Origin: Emiliania huxleyi CCMP1516
Taxonomy: Eukaryota > Haptophyta > Isochrysidales > Noelaerhabdaceae
Length of the DNA stretch: 64,000 bases
Reading direction: 5' to 3'
Assembly: GCF_000372725.1 (NCBI RefSeq)
Contig: NW_005200600.1
Span: 918,569 to 982,568 of the forward strand
Shown: positions 20,474 to 30,703 of the stretch, in pieces
How the letters are laid out: each line of letters begins with the position of its first letter
Numbering within the stretch: the first letter of the stretch is position 1
Translations under genes and position numbers: made by a program
The notes under the pieces: generated by a model
What the model saw: only the letters and a program-made list of their open reading frames with translations
Databases searched by the model: none
What the model was told of the DNA's origin: nothing

Positions 20474-23400
20474 TTGATGAGTCAAGCACAGAATTGCTGT
20501 TCCATTTTCCTGCTGCTGATCTTCGGCCTCGCGTTGCTGATGCGCCAGGACGAAGGGCCGACCGTCGTGCGTATCGCGCCGGCGCACGCGGCGCATTCCG
20601 CTCATGCCCGTGGCGGTGGTGGCGGAGAGGCGGCCGCAGCCGTGGAGGTCGCTGCTGCCGAGGTGGGCCAGCATGATGCTGCCGAGGTGGGCCAGTATGA
20701 TGCGCGGCTGGTCGCCTTTGCGGCCCGTACGCGCCTGCTCCTCTCGCCGCCAGCCACGCGCCGCGCCTCCCGCCGGCGTGAGCGCAGTCGTGCCTCGCTG
20801 CTGGCGCTGTCGTTTGCCCGCTGCGCCTCCAACTGCTCTGGCCGAGGCTCCTGCGTCCGAGTGGCGGACTCGACGGGCGGCGCCGCGTACTGCCTCTGTG
20901 CTCCGGGCTGGGCTGGCGACGCGTGTGATGTTCGCGACCCGTCGCCTTGCAACGCTCCCGACGGAGGCCGCGTGCTCTCTCGCTGCGCCGGCGACTGCGA
21001 CGAGGACGTCAACCGCTGCGTCTGCGGCGAGGGGTCGGCCTTCCCGCGGAGGCCGATGCGAGGCTGCCAGTACGAGGGCGTCGAGAAGGAGCGGGCGTGG
21101 CTGACGCCCGCTTGGGGCTCCTTCGTGCGCGGGCCAAAGGCGGCCTTTTGGAGCGGCGGAGGGGGAGGGCAGCCCGGCTGGTGCGACGCCGAGCCGGGCA
21201 GAGGGCCTCGGCCTCCGCGCCACTGCGCCTGCTACGACGGCGCGAACGGCGGCAGCCTCTGCACGCCGACACGCCCCTTCTGCGTGAACCAGTGCGGAGG
21301 CGAGTGGCCGGGGCGAGCGCTGCGACGGGCACCGGTATCTTCCCTGACCTTTCTCGGACCCTTCCTGCAGGCGCCGGCCGAGGGGAGTGCCGCGACGGGT
21401 ACTGCGTCTGTGCGAGAGATCTGGCGGGTGCGGACTGCTCCGTCCCGTCGGGTGGCGGCGAGGGCGGCGCCGCGGCTGCTGGCGTTGCCGCGGCTGCTGC
21501 TGCCGTGGCTGAAGCTGGCAGCACTGCCGCCGACTCTGCTCCCGGAGGCGCTGCAGCCGGCGGGAGGAGCTCTCCTCGCGTGTACGTGTACGAGGTGCCG
21601 CCTCGGTACAACTCGCTCCTCCTCGCCCGCCGGCTGGTGCACGATGCATGTGCCTTGCGCACGTACGAAGGAAAGGGTGCGCAGCAGGACGCGCCGGCGT
21701 GGACCTCAAACCTGTACGGAGCAGAGGTGGCGCTTCACGAGGCGCTCCTCGCCTCGCCGCACCGCACGCACGCGCCCGAAGAGGCAGACTACTTCTTCGT
21801 GCCCGTCTACGTCGGCTGCTTCGTCTCAGAGTTCAACCGGCCCTACCCGACTCATTGGCTGTGCGACGGCTGCCACCAGCTCAGCGGGGGGGCGAGGCCG
21901 TCCGAGGAGGAGTGCCATTTAAGAGAGCCAGTCACGCATAGGCTGCCACCGCAAGGGGGGCAAGGCCGACCTCGCCTCGCTGCGCGCCTTGGCGTGGCAG
22001 CGCGATTTGCGCACTTGTCGCCTTCCGAGTGGCATGACGGTACCGAGAAGTGCGCGACTTGCTGCAGGCAGCGCGACCTGCTGCTCTGGGTGCGGGGAGC
22101 GATGCCGTACTGGAACCGGAGCAGCGGCGCGGACCACTTGTGGCCTGCGATGCACGACGAGGGCGCGTGCTACTCGCCTGCGGAGCTGCGGCGCGCCACG
22201 CTCCTCGCCCATTGGTTATTAATTATTAGTAATCAATTATGAATTATTGATTAATTACTCGCTTGCGGAGCTGCGGCGCGCCACGCTCCTCGCCCATTGG
22301 TTATTAATTATTAGTAATCAATTATGAATTATTGATTAATTACTCGCTTGCGGAGCTGCGGCGCGCCACGCTCCTCGCCCATTGGTTATTAATTATTAGT
22401 AATCAATTCTGGGTTATTGATTAATTACTCGTTTGCGGAGCTGCGGCGCGCCACGCTCCTCGCCCATTGGTTATTAATTATTAGTAATCAATTATGAACT
22501 ATTGATTGATTACTCGCCTGCGGAGCTGCGGCGCGCCACGCTCCTCGCCCATTGGTTATTAATTATTAGTAATCAATTATGAACTATTGATTGATTACTC
22601 GCCTGCGGAGCTGCGGCGCGCCACGCTCCTCGCCCATTGGTTATTAATTATTAGTAATCAATTATGAACTATTGATTGATTACTCGCCTGCGGAGCTGCG
22701 GCGCGCCACGCTCCTCGAGCCGTTCGGGCGCGTGTGCGTCCTCACCCTGCTTCCTGGCCAAGCGCGAAATCCGTGAGGCGCCTGCCGTCTGACACACTCT
22801 CTCTGCAGATTGAACAATAGGGAAGGACACAGGAGGGCCTCGGTCCGTGGCACTACTCGACTTTCTTTTTTCTTAGCCAGTGGCGTAATATGAGCTTGTC
22901 CGCACGCAAGAGCCCAATTCGAATCCCTTTTTTTGCGGGCGGCCTGTACTCTCAATTCGCACTCACAACATACCTAAAGAATCTGTGTGAGCTCTGNNNN
23001 NNNNNNNNNNNNNNNNNNNNNNNNNNNNNNNNNNNNNNNNNNNNNNNNNNNNNNNNNNNNNNNNNNNNNNNNNNNNNNNNNNNNNNNNNNNNNNNNGAAC
23101 CAATGCGGGAGTTCTACCTCTAACCCCCTGCCCCCAGGCACGCGCACGCTGCTCACCCACTGGGGGAGGACGCACACGCGCCCGAACGGCTCGAGCGAGT
23201 ACCACCTCTGGCGCGTCGACCCGAGATCACCCGAGATCACCCGAGGTCACCCGAGGTGTACCCGAGATATACTGACTTTGCTCCATAGGCGCGTCGACCC
23301 GCACGCGCGAGGCGTGTACCGGCTGGAGCCGCTGCTTGCGCCAGCTCTAGCCCCAGCCTGAGCCCCTGACCCTACCCTAGGCATGTACGGCTGGAGCCGC

Positions 23401-24737
23401 TGCTACGACCCGTGCAAGGACAGCTGCTGCTGCTGCCGCTGCCGCTGCCGCGTGAGCACCGCATCTTCACACGGCCGCTGCTGTGAGCAGGACATCGTGC
23501 TTCCGTCGTGGCGAAGGCCCGAGGCGATGGGTGCGTCGCCCTATTTGCGCCGCAGCAGCGGCGGCGGCGGCGGCGACGGCGGCGGCGGCGACGGCGGAGG
23601 GTCGGGACGCGATTTGCTCTTCTACTTCAACGGCAATTTGGGCGGCACTTCGCAGTTTGAAAACTACTCGTTTGGAGTGCGGCAACAGCTGCGGCGGGAG
23701 TACGGCCACTTGGCAGCTCGCGCGCAGAGGTTTGCCGACGGCGGCGCGAGCGGCGGCGGCGGCGTGCCGTATGGCGAGCGGGTCATCGTGACGGACGTCA
23801 AGACGCCGCGCTATTCGGAGAGACGCTCCCGCCGCGCGCTGTATGCATCATTCCCCATGATCAATTGTTGCGCATGATTGGTTCACAGGAGATGCTTTCT
23901 CGGTCGACCTTCTGCGGCGTCGTGCCCGGCTGGGGAAACGGGTCGTGCCTCGAGCCTTCCGTTAGCCTTCTCGGAGCCTTCCCTCGCGTAGGGGTGATGC
24001 CTGGCTGGGGCTGGTCGGGCCGGTTCGAGGACGCGGTGCTGCACGGCTGCATCCCCGTCCTTCTGCAGGTCCATGCTTGCCTAGATCAATTACACGGAGA
24101 TTGGCGAGTGCATCCCCCTTTCTCGCCGAGACATCCACACCGAGGCGGTGGCATTCCTCAGCCATGATCAATGAATGCTCATCAGGACGGCATCCACACG
24201 CCCTTCGAGACGGTCCTTGACTGGCGGTCCTACGCCGTGCGCGTGCCCCGCGACCAGATCGGAGGCATGCGGCGGAGGCTGCTCGAGCTCTCGCCGCCGG
24301 CCGTGCAGGCGATGCAGCTGCGACTGAGCCAGGTGTGGCGCCGCTTCACGTACGGGAGTGTCGTCGCAGCGGAGCGCGCGCGCGCGGCGGCTGCCGGCCG
24401 GCCGCAGGGCCCGGGTGCTGCTCTCGCGGCGCACGGGGCGGACGACGCCGTCGCAACGCTGCTCGCCGAGCTGGCGGGCCGGCTGCGGCTGCGGCGGGCG
24501 AGGAGGCGCGCGGCGGCTCGCCGCGCTCGCCGCGAGCCGCGCGGCGGGCGGGAGGAGCCCTTTGTGGGCGCGGCGGCGGCGACGCGCGCGGCGGCGGTCG
24601 AGCCTCCGCCCGGGTGCGAGGCCCGCGAGTATGGCGACGAGAGCCCGGCGCTATCGGACAAGGCGCTGGCGGCGCTGCCGGGCAGCGTGATGCGGCGCGA
24701 TTTTGAGGGCCGCTCAGTGAATGGGTGGGCCATCTAA
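20474..24737 (+). CDS. EGF-domain exostosin-like glycosyltransferase (GT47), interrupted by an assembly gap
   Basis: The N-terminus (MMSQAQNCCSIFLLLIFGLALL) is a type II signal anchor, as expected for a Golgi enzyme. Cys-rich EGF-like modules follow (CASNCSGRGSC...CLCAPGWAGDAC; later GECRDGYCVCARDLAGADC across the intron 21300-21370). The exostosin domain starts at RVYVYEVPPRYN and continues EEADYFFVPVYVGCF, then WQRDLLLWVRGAMPYWNRS across the intron 21997-22067. LLTHWGRTHTRP is after the gap, then QDIVLPSW, and the donor-binding region GWGWSGRFEDAVLHGCIPVLLQ continuing into DGIHTPFETVLDW (24186-24737). GT47 exostosins add sugars to glycan or cell-surface polysaccharide; specificity is unknown. 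The region 22171-23200 (85-bp array, inserted repeat, 100 Ns, inverted exon copy) leaves the middle unresolved, so the locus may be intact or broken. Confidence 0.82.
21300..21370 (+). repeat. Exostosin intron that copies 30 bp of the next exon
   Basis: A 71-bp intron with a GC donor. It begins GCGAGTGGCCGGGGCGAG and the next exon begins GCGCCGGCCGAGGGGAG. Both then continue with a matching GCGACGGG block, about 24 identities in 31 bases. Removing it joins CGG to AGRGECRDGYC in frame and restores an EGF module. Confidence 0.85.
22171..22715 (+). repeat. 85-bp tandem array containing an exon end and an AT-rich block
   Basis: Starts at 22171, 22256, 22341, 22426, 22511, 22596 and 22681 are exactly 85 bp apart: six full units and a partial seventh. 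Each unit joins a GC-rich coding piece (encoding YSPAELRRATLLAHW in the first copy) to an AT-rich piece (TTATTAATTATTAGTAATCA...). Units differ by only a few bases, so amplification is recent. 85 is not a multiple of three, so later units change frame and contain stops. Confidence 0.95.
22740..22996 (+). repeat. Dispersed repeat W, copy 1
   Basis: From about 22780 to the gap it is the inverted homologue of 28560-28790, including GCCTGCCGTCTGACACACTC, AGGACACAGGAGGGCCTCGG and the end ACTCACAACATACCTAAA. It interrupts the exostosin coding region. The gap hides its other edge. Confidence 0.8.
22997..23096. other. Assembly gap (100 N)
   Basis: Exactly 100 unknown bases, the usual placeholder for a gap of unknown size. 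It follows the tandem array and repeat W, which are the likely cause. Confidence 0.99.
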
Positions 24738-24895
24738 GGTTTATTTTCGCTGTATGAGCAGAGGCGGCAGCTAAGCAAACATAAAATGCGACCGCATTGT
24801 GATTTGTGTGACACTCCAGGGGAGACTGCAGACTGAGACTCCACTGAAAAACGCAAAACTCCACTCCACACCCGGCTCGCTCGAGCGGGGAGCGT

Positions 24896-26884
24896 TTAGC
24901 GACGACGAGGTGGAGGTCGTGCGTCATGAAAGCCGCGCCTGCGGTCGCCTCGATCGTCGTAGCGGACGCCTCGATCCCAGGACTCGCCGCGGCCGAATCC
25001 ACCCCCGCGATCACCGCGGCCACCGCGGTCACCACGGTCAACTTGCCTGCCGCCTGGCATGCCTCCGCCGGCGCCGCCGCCATAGCCCTTCCCTGGCCCA
25101 CCGCCATACCGTTCGCGGTCGTCGAGGCGCGGGGGCCGGCCGCGATCGACATCGTAGCGCACACCTTCGCGCGGAGCGCCAAACCCACCGCCACCTCCGC
25201 CGTGGTAAGGCGCTCGGTCGCCGTGGTGAGGCGGAGGTGCTGAGCGGCCAGCATGGCGGCCGTGATCGCCGTGGCGTGGCGGCGGGCCACGCCCCTGCGA
25301 CGGTGGTGGGCGAACGCTATGGCTACGGCCACCACCGCTGGCGTCCTCCCCGCCCCAACCCCAGGGAGAAGTGGATCGCGTGGAGGTAGAGTCAGAAGGA
25401 GGAGGCCTCGGACGAGACGCGTCAGAAGGGGCGGCGGACTCGGAAAGCCTTCGCTTTGGTGGGACACGGGAGATGGGTGCCGAGTTGCTCCGTGGCGAGC
25501 CGTGGTGAACCCCGGGCCTTGAGGGGGCCGATGGAGCGGCAGTGGCGGCAGCGGCTGGGACAAGGCCTGGCGAGGCGGGAGCTGCGAGTGCGGCGGCGGC
25601 GGCTGCGGGTGACGCCGCCAGTCGTGAGGACAAGGGAAGGTTGTCGCTTTCCGAGTCGTCCTCTTGATGCGATGAGAGCTGTCGCCGTAGCACATCCTCG
25701 TCCTCCGAGTCGAGCTCGACCATCTTTCTCCACTGCGCAGCCTGGCCACCGGCACCGGCTCCAGGGGACGCTGAGGCGGCGGTGGGGGCAGATGCCGAGG
25801 AAGAGGCGACGGCAGCGACGTTAAGACTGGTGGAAGGATCCGAAGCTGATAAGGGTAGAGCGGACATGTCAACACACGTGATCTGGTCGCCCTGATCGGG
25901 GTCCGCGAGCAATTTTTGCTGGTCATTGCTCGCGTCGCCACCACGAACCTGCGTTGGACAGATCGTCTGCTCTGGCGGCTGATCGCCGCCAGCTGGACCG
26001 GACGTTGTCTGCTGCAGCGCTCCGCGCACAATAGAGCTGCTCGCATCGGGCAGGCTGCTCAGCGCCTCCTCATCGGCAGCGTACATGTCGAGGTTGGCGC
26101 CGTGCTCCACGAGCCAGCGCAAGCACGCAACTTGGCCATGGCTAGCGGCACTCATCAGAGGCGTTCGCCCCTCTCCGTCGCGCGTCTCCAAGCCTGCGCC
26201 CCTCTCGACTAGCGTCTTTGCCTCGGCGATTCCGTCAACACTGCAAAGCCAGGTCAAGGGCGTCCACGTGCTTTGGCCTTTTTGCCACAGGCCAAAACGC
26301 ACGTTCAAAAGCTCCTCTTGACTGCTCCATTTGTTGAGCTCGGCCAGCTCCGAGTACAGCGCGTCGCTATCGCCGCTCGCCAACGCGAGCGCCTTGGAAA
26401 CCAGCCACGGCGGATCGCCTGCTGCAGCACTCTTGCTCCCTTGCCGGTGAAGCTGAGCCGCCGCTTCGCGCTCGCTGCTGAGCGTGGTCGGCGTCCACGT
26501 CTGGCCGTCGCTAAAGTACCAGTGCCTGACGTCCTTGGGATGCATAACATCGGTCTCCTCTGACCGCCATGTGCTGTACACGAACTCGTCCGCAGGATTC
26601 CTGACCGTGAAAGGCTTGCCCGCCTTGAGCCGCTTCACGAAGTCCTCGTTCCATCCAGAGAACCAGCAACCGTCTTCGAACCATAGAGCCCGGTCGCTTG
26701 GGCGAGTTCGGCCACCTTGGCGCGCCTTCACGCAGACTGGCCGCCCATTGATCTGCCAGCCTGGAACGCTGGAAAACTCGAACTCTCGCTGTCGCATTTC
26801 CGCACTAGCCGGCCCCGCGCCCGGAATGGTGCCGCGCAAGCGCAGCACTTGGTCGTCCAATGCTGAGGGTCCGGCAGCGCTCAT
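24896..26884 (-). CDS. Ankyrin-repeat protein with RGG/RG-rich disordered tail
   Basis: A single exon of 662 aa. Two ankyrin repeats lie at about residues 212-280 (TPLTWLCSVDGIAEAKTLVE, then GRTPLMSAASHGQVACLRWL). The middle is Ser/Ala/Pro-rich with acidic ELDSEDEDV. The last ~180 residues are dense in Arg, Gly and Asp (GDRGGRGDRGGGFGRG), typical of RGG boxes that bind RNA or drive condensates and are targets of arginine methylation. The N-terminal 130 residues are Trp/aromatic-rich (CWFSGWNEDF, RHWYFSDGQTW) and may be a separate small domain I cannot name. It could be a nuclear or cytoplasmic RNP adaptor. The stop at 24896 follows directly after an Arg-rich end. Confidence 0.7.
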   Translation of the reverse strand: MSAAGPSALDDQVLRLRGTIPGAGPASAEMRQREFEFSSVPGWQINGRPVCVKARQGGRTRPSDRALWFEDGCWFSGWNEDFVKRLKAGKPFTVRNPADEFVYSTWRSEETDVMHPKDVRHWYFSDGQTWTPTTLSSEREAAAQLHRQGSKSAAAGDPPWLVSKALALASGDSDALYSELAELNKWSSQEELLNVRFGLWQKGQSTWTPLTWLCSVDGIAEAKTLVERGAGLETRDGEGRTPLMSAASHGQVACLRWLVEHGANLDMYAADEEALSSLPDASSSIVRGALQQTTSGPAGGDQPPEQTICPTQVRGGDASNDQQKLLADPDQGDQITCVDMSALPLSASDPSTSLNVAAVASSSASAPTAASASPGAGAGGQAAQWRKMVELDSEDEDVLRRQLSSHQEDDSESDNLPLSSRLAASPAAAAAALAAPASPGLVPAAAATAAPSAPSRPGVHHGSPRSNSAPISRVPPKRRLSESAAPSDASRPRPPPSDSTSTRSTSPWGWGGEDASGGGRSHSVRPPPSQGRGPPPRHGDHGRHAGRSAPPPHHGDRAPYHGGGGGGFGAPREGVRYDVDRGRPPRLDDRERYGGGPGKGYGGGAGGGMPGGRQVDRGDRGGRGDRGGGFGRGESWDRGVRYDDRGDRRRGFHDARPPPRRR

Positions 26885-27171
26885 GTGATGCCACGCTGAA
26901 AATCCCCCGGAGCGACGTCACACGAATCGCCCCCGGATCGGGCAGTCGCGCAGCCTGGGCCACACAGCGGGCTCTCTTCGGGCCCGTTTGCGCGGGGCGC
27001 CCGAAAGTGGGTTTCTTATTGAACTTGTTTTCTTCAATTCTTTCTTTCTTAAATTATTTTCTTCCAAAAGGATTGTAAACGCTCCCTCTTCGACTTGCCC
27101 GCCAAAAGAAAGAAAGTCAATTCAGGATACTCCCTTGTTGCTGCCACTCATGACAAAAACAGCCGCAGCTG
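26885..27171. other. Intergenic region, likely 5' flank of the ankyrin gene
   Basis: Contains T-rich tracts with TTTCTTTCTT and AAAGAAAGAAAG. No gene seen. Similar pyrimidine tracts occur upstream of several genes here, for example near 580 and 52000. Confidence 0.4.
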
Positions 27172-27638
27172 TGCTTCACCTCTCTCTGGGGGGAGGCGGG
27201 GGCCCCCGGAGGCACCGTGCGCCGCGCAGCAGTGCGGAAACGGGGCCCCGGCTCTATTAGTCTCTATTAGCACCGACTTCCCGAATGATTACACGTTGAT
27301 TAGAGGGCAGATTTGGAGAGATCTCGAGGAGTACATACAGATAGACCCTCCAATCATCAGAAAACTCCAACCTGATCGGTCGTACTGACCGCCGACAGAT
27401 CACTCCAGACAGGTCAGTTGAGCAGCATGGCACGGTCAGCAGCGCCGAAAGGATGTCGCAAGGCGTGATCGCGTGATAGCATGGCCGCAAGTACGCCGAA
27501 TTCCCATGAAAACAAGTAAAAAATAGCGCGAAAAAAGAAAAATGTCAAAAAAATCGGCGCCTGCGGCGGGCTGGGGGACCCCATCTCCCCCCCGCATGGG
27601 TACCCCTAGGGCCCTCGCCTCCCCCCAGAGTGCTTCAC
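27172..27638 (-). mobile_element. TIR element Y, copy C (internally deleted), 8-bp target duplication
   Basis: Termini CTCTGGGGGGAGGCG and its complement lie at about 27184 and 27630. Flanks TGCTTCAC at 27172-27179 and 27631-27638 look like an 8-bp target-site duplication, with four extra bases at the left junction. Orientation is opposite to copy B at 45893-46807; about half of copy B's length is missing. It carries no transposase. Confidence 0.8.
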
Positions 27639-28317
27639 GCGATTTGTGAATTCGATTTTGTGTGTGTGTGACTCCCATCACCATCTCACATACCTTCATA
27701 TAGGCGCTCGAGACCTCCTCTCGCTGCCTACTCGCTGCCGCGAGGGAGGGGGGGAAGACGTCGTGCGGGCGCCACTGCGCTCGCCGACTCCCCGAAAGGG
27801 CAAGTATTAGCCCGACACGAAACCCGAGCGAGACCCCTCCCCCCCGCCCCGACCCCCCCACCCCCTTGGGGCTAAGGCCCTTGCTCCCCTCCCCCCCTCG
27901 GGAGGGCCGAAGAGAGGCGCCCGTGGGGACCCCGCAATTCCCTTCCCCCCTCGGAGGGGGCCGGACGAGGCTTACCCCGAGGGTCCCACTCTTTCCTTCG
28001 CATAGCGGCCACTCTTCGGGATCGCTGGTCGAGAGCGACCCGGGGGATGCCCCGCGCGCCTGACCCAGGCGCGAAAACGAATCTGCGAGGCGTGGCCGCT
28101 CATGCGGCCCGATGGGGAGGAGCGGGGCGGACTGCGGGGATCGGCTTCTTACACAGCCCTTCCCTGCAGCGAGCCCCCCTCCATCCAACCCACCCGCGCT
28201 ATAGGTCTCGGGTTTGACGCATGGGGTCACTCCCGCGAAACTCGCTCGGGAACTAGCCGGGGCAGTCGGAGAAGGGGCAACTCCGTGCACTGACGGTCGG
28301 CCGTCAGAAAACACGCC
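27639..28317. other. Intergenic region with C-rich tracts, no gene seen
   Basis: Contains a short (TG)n at about 27659-27671 and C/G-homopolymer-rich segments (27836-27900). Frames through it are composition artefacts. No RNA gene recognised. Confidence 0.45.
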
Positions 28318-28410
28318 TCCGTGGCTCGGGTTAGATCTACACCAATCCTCGCTACCCGTCCGTACCTATTAGGTAGCCGGGTACCCAACGCGGCCAAAGG
28401 ATATCCACCT
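28318..28410. repeat. Short dispersed repeat, inverted copy at 31910-31985
   Basis: The run CTCCGTGGCTCGGGTTAGAT to AGGATATCCACCTCGAGAAC is present in reverse complement at about 31910-31985, near the start of the CHI-like gene. Confidence 0.75.
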
Positions 28411-28555
28411 CGAGAACCTCAGGCTCAGCCCTCTGGGGCGCCATGGAGGGTGCTGGACCGCTTTGGAGGGTGGACCGGTCCAGCGCAGCTCGAACCGGTC
28501 CTGGACCGGTCCTGTGGGGGGAGAGAGAGGTATGCGGTGAGCGGGCGGGAAGGGT

Positions 28556-28790
28556 TCGAGCTCTTGATGTTTTTAGGTATGTTGTGAGTGTGAATTGAGA
28601 GTACAGGCTGGCCGCAAAAAAAGGGACTCGAATTGGGCTCTTGCGGGCGGCCAAGCTCATTTAACGACTAAGAAAAAAGAAAGTCGAGTCGCGCCACGGA
28701 CCGAGGCCCTCCTGTGTCCTTCGCCAGTCCGATCTGCAGAGAGAGTGTGTCTGACGGCAGGCGCCTCCCGGCGGTCGCAATAGGCGACTC
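28556..28790 (-). repeat. Dispersed repeat W, copy 2
   Basis: Inverted homologue of 22780-22996. It lies directly upstream of the metallo-beta-lactamase gene, so it may contribute to that promoter. Confidence 0.8.
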
Positions 28791-28796
28791 AGGTTG

Positions 28797-30524
28797 ATGC
28801 GAGCGGCGGCTTGCGTGAGTGCATTGGCTGCATCGCTCCTCCTCGTGCACCTGCTCGCATCACGCCGCCGACGCCGACACCGAAGCACTGCTGAGAGCGG
28901 CCTTCTCTTCACGGGCACAGGTTGCAGCTCTGGGCTGCCGCTCATCGGCTGTGCGATTGGCGCTCCGCAGTCGCCAGAAAAGTCATGCACCGCGTGCGGC
29001 CCCGCGCTCCGCAACGGCCGCGCCGATAAGAACTGGCGCAACAACGTCGGAGCACTGCTGCGCTTCCGAGGCGCCGATGGCCAGACAAAGCACGTGCAGA
29101 TCGACTGCGGCAAGACATTCCGCGACACGTGCCTCCGCGTGTACAGCGAGCACGGCGTCACCTGGCTGGACGCGCTCCTACTGACACACGACCACGCGGA
29201 CGCTGTCTTTGGGCTGGACGAGCTCCGCTCTCTGCAGCCGGTCGAGCCAGGCGCACCTCCTCATCGCCTGCTTCTGCGGAGCCAATCCCGTGGACCTGCC
29301 CGGAACCTTGCTGCAGGCACGTTCCGCATCCTCTCCTCGATCACCTGCTTCTGCGACCGCCGCACGCTCACCCGCATGCGGCGCGCCCTTTGAGACCTGT
29401 CTCTTTTGAGAAGCCCGCTACGACCTTCGTACACCTTACCTTCTCGGAACCTTGGCGCAGGCACGCCTTTCCTTACCTGTTCAAGAAGCGGGCGGCTGCG
29501 CCTCTGCGGCTAAACTTTGCAGACTTGTGCCAGTGCCGCCCGTTCGACCGCCGAGCCTCCGCCTAACTCATCCCTGAGTCAACACCACCAGTCCTTCACC
29601 ACGCAGGTGCTGCGAGCTCGACCTCGAGCCTCTACCCGCACGTCCAGGCACGCTTGCGCCCGTGCCTGGCGGGCCTGCCGACGGGCCCGCTGTATCCATT
29701 GCCACTGCCGCCGTCATTGCCGCCGCCCCTGCCGCCGCCTCCTCCAGCGGTGGTGCGCCAAGGCAGATGGCGGTGGCGGGCGGAGGGTCTCTGGACGGTG
29801 CTGCAGCTCCGCCGCCTGCTCCTGCGGTGCGGCGATTCGTGGCGAGCATCGAGTGGGTCTCGTTCGGAGATGCGTTTGAGGTGGCGGAGCTCGAATAGGG
29901 TCGGTCTCTTGGCAGACACGTCCATGACGCGTCCCATGTCGGCAGGTGGCGGAGCTGGACGTGGTCGGCCTGGCGGTGACGGCGCTGCCCGTGCTACACG
30001 GGGCGGACTACACCTGCTACGGCTTTGCATTCGGGCCGCCGCAAGAGCGCGTGGTCTACCTGTCCGATTACACCGCCCTGCTGCCGCAGACAGACGCGCT
30101 GCTCGCATCGTGGAGCAGTGGCGGGGAGGCGATCCACTTGCTCGTGCTCGACGCGCTGCGTGCCGAGGGCAGCCACCCCGCCCCATCTCCCCCCCCGTGG
30201 CCACGGCACACCCACGACACGCGTCCACGGCGCGTCTCGTCAGGCAGCCACCCCGTCCACGCCACTCTCTCCGAGTCGGTGGAGCTCGCGAGGAGGCTCC
30301 GCCCGCGGTACACGTGGCACGTCGGCGTCAAGGAGCTGCCCACAAAGTGTCTGCTCACAGTCACTGCTGTGCACAGGCGAACACTGCTCGTCGGCATGGG
30401 ACACGCGCTCGAGCACCACGCGACAAACCGGAGGCTCCGCCGGCTGTGGCGAGAAGAGCAGCTAGACGTGCAGCTTGCGTTTGACGGCATGTTTGTGCCG
30501 TTGCCGGGCCTGGACGTGGGATGA
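28797..30524 (+). CDS. Metallo-beta-lactamase-fold hydrolase, PhnP-like
   Basis: Starts MRAAACVSALAASLLLVHLLAS, a signal anchor, followed by Arg-rich RRRRRH. The fold opens with FTGTGCSSGLP and the paired-Cys stretch SCTACGPALRNGRADKNWRNN. The metal motif is THDHADAVFGLDELR (HxHxDH type). Later parts are VVGLAVTALPVLHGADYTCYGF with the metal-binding His, VYLSDYT, and the C-terminal RYTWHVGV...GMGHALEHH. The closest known groups are PhnP-like phosphodiesterases and their fungal/plant relatives; the substrate here is unknown. Introns 29881-29945 (GT) and 30169-30243 (GC) are certain; one or more between 29240 and 29640 were not placed. It ends at 30524 and faces the CHI-like gene. Confidence 0.75.
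29881..29945 (+). repeat. Intron bounded by an exact 11-base direct repeat (MBL gene)
   Basis: The intron (65 bp, GT donor) starts GTGGCGGAGCTCGAA and the following exon starts GTGGCGGAGCTGGAC. The 11 identical bases are preceded by AG in both copies. Splicing joins GDAFE to VAELDVVGLAV. Confidence 0.9.
30169..30243 (+). repeat. Intron bounded by an exact 13-base direct repeat (MBL gene)
   Basis: The intron (75 bp, GC donor) starts GCAGCCACCCCGCCC and the next exon starts GCAGCCACCCCGTCC. Splicing gives ALRAEGSHPVHATLSESV in frame. Confidence 0.9.
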
Positions 30525-30703
30525 GAGAGTCTTGTTTCTGAAGAGAGAGAGGGTAGTAGTGTAACATGGACAAAATTGAGGGATTGATCAGAGGACATGC
30601 GCACATCGAGAGAGCCAGAGAGAGAGGGACCCTCTGTGGACGTGGAAGGACTGATGCGGCACAACAGCCACCCACACATTTGTGATATATCGCCCGCTCG
30701 GCC

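Noticed and set aside
20264-21709. 481-codon minus-strand frame
   Set aside because: Antisense of the EGF/exostosin exon; Arg/Pro/Ser-rich shadow.
22171-22715. CRISPR-like regular array
   Set aside because: The whole 85-bp unit is repeated, with no unique spacers, and it continues a eukaryotic coding exon.
24346-26046. 566-codon minus-strand frame overlapping two genes
   Set aside because: Alternative frame of the Arg/Gly/Pro-rich tail of the ankyrin gene, running on across the intergenic space and antisense into the exostosin end.
27836-28100. Possible rDNA-like GC-rich block
   Set aside because: I compared it by eye with conserved rRNA motifs and found none; it is C-run-rich intergenic sequence.
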